64,000 nucleotides of DNA from Rhyacichthys aspro. Its lineage: Eukaryota > Chordata > Actinopteri > Gobiiformes > Rhyacichthyidae. The notes beneath the pieces are model-generated. The model did not search any database. It saw nothing but the letters and a program-made list of their open reading frames with translations, and was not told where the DNA came from. This document shows positions 36,801 through 48,812 of this stretch, one piece after another. Both the position numbers and the translations under genes were made by a program. The stretch lies in contig CM072160.1 in the NCBI GenBank assembly GCA_036850595.1, forward strand, positions 6,403,773 to 6,467,772, written 5' to 3'. Numbering within the stretch: the stretch's first letter is position 1; each line of letters starts with the position of its first letter.

Positions 36801-39800
36801 CTTTAAATAGTAATTAAAAGTTTCAAATAAGAGTCTTATGATAATATGCTGCTAATGTGTTTACTTAATTTTCCCTTTGTTGCTCTGTTTGTGTGCTTTG
36901 TATCTTGCTGGCAGCATTAAAAAGCCTGTCATCGCTCACACAGACGGCCTTCTATAATCACATCCCCAGATTCTAATTACTATAGTGTCTGACACAAATT
37001 TGTCTGCGGCTAAATCATGCTTTTCATGCAGAAAATTGCCCAAATTCCTTACAGCGCTCCCCGGGAAAGCATCTATTCTTCTTAGCCTTATTGTTCTTAT
37101 CCTCTCCCCTGTCACATACACGTTCAGCAGCCACAGTGCACAGTGGGCACTTTCCAAGTCTTTGTAAGCGGTCCAAACATTTCCATCATGTCAAATAAGG
37201 GAGCACTCAACCAAAATAATGTGTAATAATACTGCACTGTGAGTGTTTATCGAGCATTGACTTTTCCCTTTAATCGACAAAAACATAAAGTGTGATCCAC
37301 TGAAAATCATGGGGTGCTAACAGTAAGTGCTTTTGATTGTCTGTAATTGAAAAAGCTGGCAATGTTTCCCACAATAAAAGCGACCATCTTTAACGATTAT
37401 TGGGCATGTTGGTTGGGGGGCTATTTGCTAATGCAGCTGGGGGGTCTTCTTTAGAACAAGTAATGTACAATTTACAATTTGAAAATATCTAAGAGTCTGT
37501 GTGGGCTGCAATCAGTGGCAAATGATTGGGCTGACTAAATGAAAAATGGATGAATTGAATATGAATTACAATTTCCAAAGCAGCCCTACGGTTACAATAT
37601 ATTTCATCATATCCCGGGGAATACATATAGATAAAAATATATATAATGTCACTTGCTGATAGTCTACATGCAACCACTGTGACCAACCAAATGTCTGGCA
37701 GAGAGATGCGTTAAATTGCTCACGATGACATTGGTTGTTGTAGAAAGTCCATCATTTACCACAATCTAATATTAAAACTAAAATTGTCTTACTGCAAATT
37801 AACACTGACAGGCACAAGATTAAGAGTCAAGCAGTAATCAGTAATGTGAAAACAGCATTAAAAACTTGTTATGAGTAAAAGTTCTTATACGGCATGTCGC
37901 AAGTAATTGAATGGATATAAAGGTAAAATGTGCAGGGTTTGCTATCAGAAATTAGATTATTCTCATTTCCAATGTGTGAAAATGAATGACCTTTAGCCGC
38001 CCACAAAACAATTGGGGTGACTTGGTCATAACACAATTATCTTCTGCCTGTATTTCACATTTTTGCTCCTTTGTTTCAAAATTACACTGTTGCATATTAA
38101 TCAGGCGGCCTGCATTATTCCTGTTTATTTTAAGCATCGTTGTTGTGAGGCATTCTTCATGCTTCTACAGTTCCTTCAGTTTTTACATGATTAAATCACA
38201 CTTGTACTATACTTTCATGTCAATTAATGACTTGCTTAAGGAGATGTTACCCTGAAAATACTTTTAAATAACTTTCTTCCTGAAGCTACATTCAAGTACT
38301 TCGACCTGCCCAGCCCTTTTTACACAGAACTCCAAATAGATATGTTTCCATGAAGAGTGCTGCAGGACCTCTACTGACCGCTCGGAGCCATAGGTCCAGC
38401 TGTGTCTGGGCCCACAGCTGCTGGCTCAGCTCCTGGCCGCCTGTCACACGCTCAGCCCAGAGACGAGCACTCACAGCCTGTAAAACACTCCTGATGGCCA
38501 AAAGAGTCACACCATCCATCATGCAGGTGCAAACACAGTACTTACTACAACCAGGAGCCTGCATACACAGCCACGCAGCTACACACATGCCTCTGAGCCA
38601 TCGTTTAGTGGGAGTTATCGATTGGCCCGCTGTAATTAACACATACTCCTACTGGGAATAAATCAGTGCTGATGAATCACTTTTCATGCCCGAGTGTTGT
38701 GTGTCTTACTGTGTGCATATGTGTGTTGGTGAACAGGTTATGGGGTCATTAGGTTGAGAGAGTGATAGCAAATCCCACAGAAGGTTGAACTAAAAGTGCC
38801 CCGGTCAACAGTGTAAATCAGCAGCACAGAGCTATCATGACCCAAGGCATCAGAGGTCGACTGGCAGTGAAAGAACACAAAGTTCCCAGGACTTTTGAAG
38901 CACAAAAGAAAATGTACTAAATGGAAGTCACAACCAAATGAAACATACGGTAACAATAGGGATTTAGCATTTAAACACATCACATTTTACACATTTTGCC
39001 TGATACTGAACTGATATAAAGCTTGAGTTTCCTGCAATCTTTTTTGTAATCTCAAAATATCTTACAAAAATCAAGTGGGCATCCATATCTCAAAATCTTA
39101 AAAGGATTTTTAAAGTTTGCCAAATTAACTGTAGTGAGAGTTAAGAAGCAGAGGGTGAGAGGCGGTGAATGGGTCATCAAGCTTTCTCATTTTCTGACGT
39201 GTTTTACCTTGGGACATTTTTGATAACACATGAAAATAGAAAGATTAGGAGATGGAATCAACAACAACAACTTGTAGGTAACATTAAAAAGGTGACAATA
39301 TCAGGTAAACATGAAATGCACGCAGAATTATACATTTGTGTAAGGAAATGGAATATGTAGCAATTTATGCCCCAAGAAGGAAGTTGATCATTAGTATCTC
39401 AATAACAGAGGGGCAGATAACATACCGTATATCTGGTGAACAAAGACACTCAAGATGCCTCTGAGTCTGCATACTATTTGTTTGTTTGCTTTGCCTGTAT
39501 TTCTTCTTCATGCAACCTAACATAAATCTGTGATGAGTGAATTCATGTCTCGCTTCACTTTACAAGCTCCCTGTATTGTTCCAATATCTAATTCTGCCTG
39601 TCACTGCAGCTGCACTAAAACCTTCAGCTCTCACATTGACAAGAGGAGCTGCGTGAAAACTAAATCTCAAGAAGACAATTTCATTACAACCAGTCTAGCT
39701 TTATTGTATTGCTCATGCAGCAATTCAATTACCAAGTTAATTTAATCAGCCAAGCTTTTATTAGCCAATTTATATATAAATTATTGTTGTCAAAGGGTTT

Positions 39801-41294
39801 TAACCTCGCTTTGTCCGTGGTCAGCTATAACAGAGTGAGATCTCACCTCAAAAAAAAGTATGAGGACTCTTATTTTTCATGCTGAGTTATAAAGGTCAAG
39901 TAGAAAATTGAGGTTGGGATAAAACATGCAATCAATTTGCACTTCATTTTCACTTAACCTGACTCTTGTCTGTCTTTCTGGAGAGATTTAGGAGCTTTTT
40001 CCAAACTGCACTGGGGGCATCAGAGGATAACCAGACGTAAAGGCAGGGGTTAAAATTGGACTTTTTGTCTGTTTTTGTCTTTATGTTAGGTCAGTGATTG
40101 GTCAAAAAAGTATGTTTCAATGAGGGGTAATCACACAAAGCAAGGTGTGCCTGACCTTGGTTGGTTAAATAAATAGGCACCTGCTCTTTAAAGGTAAAAT
40201 ACTTTAAAACATACTATAGCTGGTGTTCTGGGAAAAATAGAAGCAGTCACATTCAGTGTTATGTGAAATCAATGACATATAAGGTGTTTGGTGCTTTTAG
40301 GTTGTAATTTCACCTAATGCTTTTTTCTTCTTCGTTGCCTCATTGTGTAATGTGCAGAATACAGCCTCACAAGTAGTTGGATGGCCATGCTGGATCATGG
40401 AGCACAAACAGGGAAATGAGACATGATACTGGTGGAAGAATATATCAGTTAAGTATGTAATCCCATCAACTTGCATGATATGTGTCCCAAAACAACACAG
40501 TCCAAAGAGCCACCGTTTCCAGGCCTCGTGCCAAAAACAAACACCATTCATGATTTACAAGGAAACATACAGCGGCTGTCAGCATTGTAGCAATACGATC
40601 CCCGAGACTCAAACCTGTGCTGCTTTTGTTGATTGCTGCATTTCCTCAGAGCATTCCTGAGGCTAAATGAGCTATAGGATGAATGCGGCTGGCAGTGTGC
40701 CCCGGCTGAACAGCTCCATCCTTTAACACTCTGATTGATCACATTACAGTTAATTAAATATTGGCAAATTGCTCCCATCCAAGGTTGGGCCATTAAAGTT
40801 TACACTCCAGCCACATTTATCACTTTCGGTGTCTCTTTTATCACTGCCGCTTGTCGCTTTTGCCGTGTGTCAAGTGGATGATGATAAACGCCAAACCATT
40901 CATTTCTCTCGCTTGTACATTTTTACCTCCTCATTCTTTTTTCGGCTACGCGTCTTCTTCTTTTTACCCCTGCCTTTTCATTTCAAAGTAAAGGAAGTAT
41001 GACAGCTGCAATAAAGGAGTGAGCCTTGCTAAGTCTTTTCCATATTTCTGAGTATATGTGACTGTGAAACTATCTCAAGAGGGATCAGGAAAAGGGAAAA
41101 TGACAGGGACGAGCCAGGAGCATGAAAATGACACTATCGGGCAACTGTAGAGGCAAAACACAATTGTTCAGCTGTCAGCCAAGATGGGACTCTGCTAAAC
41201 TACCATAATGCTGATGGGCAGGGGTATACTCCATGTCTGACACACATATGGAAAAAAAGACAGCTCTCACTCACGTAACATATGAGAGACCGTC

Positions 41295-41306
41295 TTTTTT
41301 TTTTTT
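41295..41306. repeat. Homopolymer T12
   Basis: Twelve consecutive T in the 35 kb intron. A run of 13 A occurs nearby at 41588-41600, so the interval between them is bounded by complementary homopolymers about 280 bp apart. I see no further similarity between the flanks. Confidence 0.85.
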
Positions 41307-41587
41307 GACGGGAATTGGTCTATCCAAGAAAACCCCCAGGTCTCACATAAAAGCTGGTGGAGGAGTTCACAGATAGAGATGGACACAAATTGTTGTCCAC
41401 TTGGGAACGGTTGCAGAGTGATTCATCACTAATGCATTCTCTTTATGGGCCTGAGGGGATGGGAAGACAGCGTATCACCCCTGATAAGCCACAAGGCGCC
41501 CCTCAAAATAGAGCTGTCCTTTTTATTTGGGTGAGTTAAGAGGCAGGACATGATCCACTCTTTAAAGCCTGTGATTAAATGTACAGC

Positions 41588-41600
41588 AAAAAAAAAAAAA
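41588..41600. repeat. Homopolymer A13
   Basis: Thirteen consecutive A, about 280 bp from the T12 run at 41295-41306. Confidence 0.85.
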
Positions 41601-44600
41601 TCCTCCTGATAACCCTAAAAGATTATTCATTAAAACCAGTCTGGTTCTATATAATTAGCCTGATTAAGGCTCCATCCTGTTTTTTTCACAGTAACACAAA
41701 GACATGGTTTCTGGGTGATTTCAGTAATGTGCATACATAACAATATCAGACAAAGAGGTCAAATAATTGAGAAAACATCCTAATGGGTCTCCAAGAGTAA
41801 CAGCAAACACTCAAACTGACACCCACAAATCCCAGATACATGGACTAATAATGTGTATCCCACAAATGTACATAAGATATTGACATTTAAAACAATTCCT
41901 AAAATAGTTTGGCTATTTCTGGATAGGTATGAGGCAGGTTGAGCTTGTTCATGAAACAAATGAAGCCAGAGAAGGTTAGGGTTTGCTTCATGACACTAGA
42001 GTTACATATGTGGTGTAATATAGCGAAAATGTTTGTTCAATATTATCCTCAAAACAGACAACCTTTTAGGACAAGATTGTGTGTTTATTGCTACTGACTA
42101 CAGAGAAAACTTTGTGAGATCTTTTAGCAAGATACTTCGTTCAACATATTGGCTCATAGTGTGAATACCCAAATGCATTATTACTTTTCTGTATAGAGAT
42201 AAATATTGATGTCATGATTTAGTCTCCTCCAGCCTGGCAGCCTTTACACTGAGTAAATAGAGCCAAGCTGAGATAATATTGAGACGTTGGCTCATGCACA
42301 CTTTATATAAGTGAGTGCTCAGCTTTCATATGTTAATAATATTGTTCTGGCACGCATTCAGCGCCAGTTTGTAATAAGTCTTGAGAAGGTCTACATCATC
42401 TCGCTGCCAGGTCTTGTTTTATACTGATGACCCTTTGAGCTGCAGCATGCTAAGAGATCTGTCTCTGTCACCATCTGAGGGTCTGACCTGGCTGCGATAA
42501 TATTAGAAGATGATATAGTCTTGATTATGTGAGAACAGCTCATCACTGACAACAGATTAGATTGTGCTACACTATAAAATGTTTGTAATTCATATTTTCT
42601 GTACTTTGCTTTTGAATTCTTTTAAAATGATCTGAAGCTAATTCTTTAAAAGATAAGGACAAAAGGTTGGCTGTGATTAAAGAACTGGCATGTGATCAAA
42701 CAGGAAATTGATAGCAGTGGTGTCCGGAAGGAGGGCATTATGTGCTCCTATTGCTCCCTCAAAGGTGAAGCAGAGTGCAAGGCAAACCTGAGCAGCCCAC
42801 TAGTCACTGTGCACATAAATAAGTTATAGTGTGGAGGACGCTATACAGTTCAACCCTGCCTCTCTTTACAAAAGCTCTGCTGTAACATTACAGTAAAGCA
42901 GCTGTGGTTGCTATTGTTGCACTATAGCCAGATACTGTACAAAAGGATACTATGTGGTAGTGATGGGGGAAGCCACTTTCATACACAGAGATATATGTGT
43001 AAACAAACACTCTCTTCTGTGTTTGAGACAGATGTCCACAACAGAAAAATTAAATATTTTCAGCTGCAAATTATGTATTTACATGCAGTGCCATTAGTAG
43101 TTTGAATGTTTGTCAAAATGACAAATTTACCCGAGATAAATGTCATCAGATGGCACTGAAAGGTAAAGCTCAATGACAATTTGCATTTAAGTGATCATGA
43201 GAACCTATCCGTCACTCTTTATATCAGTGTATGTGAAGAGTTAAAGTGAGATTTCAGGTCTGAGATGCCAGTAAGCTCCCGAAAAACAAAGACTTAAACA
43301 GACTAAAAGTCAAAAGATGTTTTATGTGGCCTGAACACACAGCCTGCAGTCATTTCTTGTAAGGCCTCACCTCTTTCTTCCACCTGACAGATACCTTTAC
43401 TCACAGCGCACCTCCTGTTGGTTGTAGCTCCATGACATAAGGCCAAAAACCATACAGATGCCTCAGGCAAAGATGGGGGAAAATGTAAGACTGATAACAG
43501 AAAAATTCTCCCTGCACAATGACAGCTCACCGCTAGAAGCTAAAGAAAATAGCTTTTATTCTTGGTAATGGGGCATTTTACCTCTGCATTCCCAGCGCAA
43601 TGTAGTGGAGATAAAACTTAAAGATCATTTAAACAGTTAAACTTTATGGGTCATATTCCAACAAAAGCAACAATAGGATGGATTGTTACTGAAACATGAG
43701 AAATATTAAAATATTAAAATAAACTGACAGAAAGTATGTAGACCACACAGGCCTACTGCAGTATATGTGGCAATACAAAATCCATTGTTTGCCTCTGGTT
43801 TGTGAATCCAGACCACCACTATCTCCTTCTGAGTTGCACCTCCATTTTATGCTCCAGTGGATGACAATAATTTAAGTCCTGCGATATGCAAATGTCCTTA
43901 ATTGGACTGTCACAAGTTCCCAGGCATCGTCAACTTTACAAAATGACTGAGGCTGTGAGCAGATTGGATTTTGGTGGCCAATCTTGTACACTTAATTTTC
44001 AGTAATTCCGTTCGCTCTCATCGCTGGGGTCCCGATACAAGTACATCTATACCGGCTGTAAGACGTACAAAAGACACAACTCTCTGTCTTGTCATTTTCA
44101 TTTTCTCTGCCATCTCTTTTCAATATCCAATTACTCCAATCTCAAGCAGGCCTTCAATGCTCACTCAACTCATCGTGTTTGTACCTCTTAAAACCTCTAT
44201 AACTGTGAGGCAACGTTCCCCCCAGAGGCTGCTATTGTTCCCATTCTGTCAGATTATATTTTATCTGCATTCAAATCTAAAGCATGATTTTCCAAACACG
44301 TTTTTCCCTGCCTCGCTCAATACTATTGGCTTTTAACTTTAAGGCATCAGAGGAATACATTCACGCAGCGATATGAAGATTCTATGCAGTATTTGCTTCT
44401 TGTTCTTGTGTTTATTTCACACCCAAAAAGTAACAAAACATAGCACAGAATTTACGGTTTTGTGGGAAGTGGATTTCTTGTAGTTTCCAGGAGTTCCTCT
44501 TAAAGCTTACCTGAAAACCTCTCCTATCCTCCCTATACACGAAAACAGTATGAATCTTTATTTAACCGGAGGAAGCTGCAATAAAAACCTTATTTATTTA

Positions 44601-47600
44601 ATGTATTCTCCTTTGAAGTAAATAACTTAACACACCACACCTTCCATAGTGTGAATGATGCCTCTGGGAATAAACAGTTATTAATTATCACTCTGGTTTG
44701 CTGTCACATTTCATCTACAAGTAATTTAGAACATGCACTTTTTATGCTATCATCAATTCACACATAATGTCTACCTCCTTAGTGGAGCTATATAAAGTCA
44801 TATTTTACAGCCTCCTTAACATGTGACATCAGCAGTGGAGAGAGACTAAAGTAGATTGATGTCTTGCAATTCATCACCATTTCTTAAGTGTTTTCCTTCA
44901 TCCACTTGTAATCATTTTCATCCCAGCTCCACCCATTACCGAGCCTCTTCTGAGTTAATTGAGTTGTATTCTGTTGATTTACATGTTAGGAACCATGCGG
45001 GAATTATATTACCATCATGACATGTAAAAAAATCATTGCAGATAGGAAGTCTGCACAGGAGTAAAGTATGAGCCTGTGATAACAATCATGAGAGGTGCTT
45101 TCGGCTCCATGAGATTCTTCTGTTCGCTCTCATTTAATGTGATAAAAATAGATCAAAATAGTATATGATTTATGTTCGTGATGTTTTAATAAACTCTGTG
45201 CTTGAGGGGGACGTGACATTAAGAATCAGCAGGAGATATTAATGTTGAATTTTATCGAAAAGAGATTCATTTGATTCACAGTTTAATGCCTACAAACCTT
45301 CCAGTGTTAGGCTTAATGTTTGCAGCTCATTGCTTTGCAGCGTGACAGGAGACAAACTTTTAACTGGCCTTAAATCAAGAGCCTCTTATGAAGGGGGGTC
45401 CTGGTAATGTCCTCTTTTTTCAAAACCAATCTTGTTTAGGCAGCTATCCTGGATGCTTCATCGGATAAACTAGAAATGCTTGCTAAATTTTTTACATCAA
45501 CTGAACAACAAATGAACAACTGAACGTTTGGCTTCTCAGCAGTGGCACTTTGGTTTTAAAGCAGCTTTAAATTATAGATTAAACATCAGCGCACATTAGC
45601 CACATTAAAAAAGACGTGACCCTGCTGTGGCTCTCAAACTTGTAGAAAGATAAACCGAATCTCACCTACGTTTTGCCAGATTAATGAAATGTCTCTAATA
45701 ATTCAGCTGTCTCCAAAAATTCTGCACCAAAAGTAGCGACTATCTCTCAAGTTGTGATCAGAAAGCAGAATAAAAGGTGATGGAACGATGACGGATGGAA
45801 AGGGAGTGATTAAAGTTGAGAGGAAGCTGTCAAAGAGAAAGGGAGGTCCTCTTTGGAAAACAGATGAGAGAGGTCTCACTCTGACAGACGATTTGAAGAC
45901 AGGACCGGGAACGAGATCAGAGCCAGAGCAGTAAACAGAACATATTCAAAGGTGGACTGGATGAACCTCCGAATGTAAGTTGTTTATCAAAAGCAGTGTT
46001 GAACTCTCCAAAGCACAGCAGCAGAAAGCGATGAATGTGATATTGACAAACTGCTAAAACATGGATTGCTCTGGAGTGCTTCTTCTGGAAGAGCTGGACT
46101 TCACAGTTGAAAAAAATAAAAATAAATAAAAACAGAAACAATAGCTTTTACTGTGCACCAGACTGTGATGAGTGATGAGACTTTTGCTTCTCCTCCTTGT
46201 ATTCTTCTGTGTCTGTCTCCTAAGAGGTCTGCTCATGACAGTTTTGTTGACACTTTAATTGCCGGCCTTGAGGCTTGAATAATAATTGTCTACAAATGCA
46301 CCAACAGCAAAGGTAGTATATGTCTCTATGTAGCATGCGAATACATTCACACACATGGGAAGTTTCAAAAAAGCATCAAACACACTTTGAGTCATGCTGC
46401 TTCTATCTAGGCTATTCATAGAATTACTGTGTCTAAACATTTTTCTTCACAGAGACAGATGTGTGATCAGCCTCCCCCAAGACCTCCTCTTTTGAGCTGG
46501 ATTAATCAAAGCTGCAGTTTTATGAAGCTAAAATGTACAGGATTGTTGCTGCTCGACCAAAGGCAAGACATTTAATCAAGTTTGACTAATTATATTTTCC
46601 ATAAAGCCCCTGACACAACACACAACAATTATCAAATGTCACAATGTGCAACTCCGCTCAGCTTAGACCAGCGTCTTGATGCTTGCCACACTGTACGATC
46701 AGAGATGCAGAGGGCGTCAGAGGCAATAATTCAAGTCTGTCAACAACAGGCAGTGTCAACTGTAGTGGCATTGTTTGCTTAAAAAAGAGAAAAAAACTAA
46801 AGATGAATGAAAGTCTGTGGTTCGGAAACTGAGTTAAAAAAAAGGATAGTGTGGAAGGTTTTTGAGAGTAAAAGGGGAACCTACATAAAGCAGAATCGGT
46901 GTGTCAAGATAGATTTGGTTTGCTATGTTTCAAAATGAGGAAAAACCCCTCTTCTTAAGCTTGTGTCTGTTCTCAGCCAAAATTTGATAACATTTGTAAA
47001 ATCACAACACTCAAACAAATAATGAGTGCAGCATGCGAGGGTAGACTCAAGTCTTTAAGACTGTAACTAAGTGGAAATTACACTAAATCAAAACTCACTT
47101 TGTTTATTCACAACAATAGTTTTCACAAAAAACATATCAGCAGCAAGTGTTGCCTAATTGCTGGAGAGTATCTGATATCTGCCTGACTTTCCACCAGAGA
47201 GAATCAGCACAGGGTAGAGTATGCCTTACTAAAGGACAAAACACAGAAATTCACTTTCCTCATTGGAACAGCATCTGTGCCACTGTTTAAAAAAGCATAC
47301 GTCTTTTAAGGATTTCTGTTTCTCAGCGGGATGGAGAAGTAGTTGACCATTAGATTCAGCACAATAGCATTTGAGTGAACCTAAATCATGTTCTTTCCTT
47401 CTGACATTACAAAGCACTGAGTCAGTCAATTTGCCTTTTTCTCACATGTTCCAAACTCATCAAAAGACAAAAAAAAATGCTGAAAGGCTGTAAAAAAAAT
47501 CTCATTACAAAGACTATTTCCTTCATCTGCGTGGTTCAGTGAGGAAGCAGATTGCATTTCAGTACTTCATTAATAAATGAGTATGTGAACAATGGCAGAG

Positions 47601-48392
47601 TGATGGCTCCATTGTCTTGAAGCCAAAGTCTAAGGCACTTTGAATGCCGGCAGCAAGACAGTCATTATGTTGCCTGCGCTTTTCAGCTAAAAGTCTGCAG
47701 AAGTAAGTTTAAATAAAAGCAGTGGCATTGAATAACACTTTGCTATAGCTTTGCATTGTCCTGATTCAATTAGAAAAGTTAAATGGAGCTGCATCTGTGT
47801 CTTAGGCAACTGGATCAACTCCTGTAGCTGAATGAAATCTGACAGGTGGAAATTATTGGTGCAAGTGTGCAGAAGGGGGAAAGGGAAAGGGGTCTTGTTC
47901 TAGGTCAAAATAAAGCAAAACGTTTAAAAGAGGATCTTGGCAAGAACAGAAATGGCAGATGGATTTAAGGCAGCCTCATGGTGGGGAAGGCTTTTAGATT
48001 CACTATCTGTGCAAAATTATTTCAATCTGTTACTTTTTAATCATGGTTTTAAGCAAGTGCTTTGAAGTTGGGGGTATTTTTGGAGGGAATTTGAACAGTG
48101 GCACCTGCTACCTTATTAAAAACTGCCCTTAGCCCTGCAGTTAAATTCATATTCCCCACACAAAATGAGCTTTAGAAGTCAATGGGTCTCTCCTCAGACT
48201 TCAGTTCTCATCTCTTTTTTCATCTAAACTGTGAGATAAAAGTACTTGTCATTTCTAATTATAGTCATTCACATAAAGCAAGTCTATTTTCAGTGTGTTT
48301 TAAAGGACATTGCAATTTGGAAAACACACAGATATAACCTGTGATTTTACTTTATTTAAACAGAAACACAATCATAATGCCCTGACTTTTAA

Positions 48393-48400
48393 GGCTAGAC
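48393..48400. repeat. hAT target-site duplication, left copy
   Basis: The 8 bp GGCTAGAC directly precedes the left terminal repeat and is repeated identically at 48805-48812. Both length and position fit hAT integration. Confidence 0.85.
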
Positions 48401-48804
48401 CGGGGTGGGCAAACTTTTTGGCTCAAGGGCCACATTGGGTTTTAAATCTGACAGATGGGCCAGACCAGTAAACTATAAACTAATATAAATTACATTAGCA
48501 AACCTGTAAATTGTCATTTTTTTTGCACAGACTGGTTAATTTGATGTTTGGTGGAAAAGTGGTGTCTGATATTATGTTCTTTGAAAACTGCAGTTTCTTG
48601 ACAAATAGGACATATCGCTACTTTCTGGACTTCAGTCAAAAAATATCTCTGTCCACTCCATATTAAAAACTTTAAGTGTAAATGGATATTTTTTCTATGT
48701 AGATATGATGGTAGCTTTAGCAAAAGTACAAGGCATTAAAGGCCAAATATATGCTGTACACAGCTTAACATGTGGCCCCCGGGGCTTTAGTTTGCCCTCC
48801 ACTG
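48401..48804 (-). mobile_element. hAT (Charlie-like) DNA transposon, internally deleted remnant
   Basis: The left end begins CGGGGTGGGCAAACTTTTTG and continues with GGGCCACATTGGG. The right end, read on the minus strand, begins CAGTGGAGGGCAAACT and continues with GGGGGCCACATGTT. These are imperfect terminal inverted repeats of the type CAGGGGTGGGCAAAC...GGGCCACAT, typical of Charlie-group hAT elements. The left copy seems to lack the A of the initial CAG. The element is flanked by a perfect 8 bp direct repeat, GGCTAGAC, the target duplication length made by hAT transposases. At 404 bp it is far shorter than an autonomous element of about 2.5 to 3 kb. It still carries part of the transposase reading frame on the minus strand, so it is a deletion derivative. 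It sits inside the 35 kb intron. Confidence 0.88.
48514..48723 (-). pseudogene. hAT transposase N-terminal fragment with BED-type zinc finger
   Basis: A 69-codon frame inside the hAT remnant reads, near its middle, QRYFLTEVQKVAICPICQET followed by AVFKEHNIRHHFSTKH. This fits the N-terminal zinc finger of Charlie-type transposases and of host proteins derived from them such as GTF2IRD2 (pattern ..YFF.EV.G...CLIC.E.VAV.KEYN..RH...KH). The CxxC and HxxxxH zinc ligands are intact. The frame stops soon after the finger, and the catalytic RNase H-like core and C-terminal dimerisation region are absent. It is a non-functional fragment with no sign of being a host exon. Confidence 0.8.
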
Positions 48805-48812
48805 GGCTAGAC
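48805..48812. repeat. hAT target-site duplication, right copy
   Basis: The 8 bp GGCTAGAC directly follows the right terminal repeat and is identical to 48393-48400. The perfect match suggests the insertion is not extremely old, although the terminal repeats themselves have diverged. Confidence 0.85.

Noticed and set aside
41295..41600. T12 and A13 runs about 280 bp apart as ends of an inverted-repeat element.
   Set aside because: Beyond the homopolymers the flanks share no inverted similarity and no target duplication is visible.
43971..44336. Plus-strand frame of 121 codons.
   Set aside because: No recognisable domain or biased codon pattern; length is expected by chance in 64 kb.
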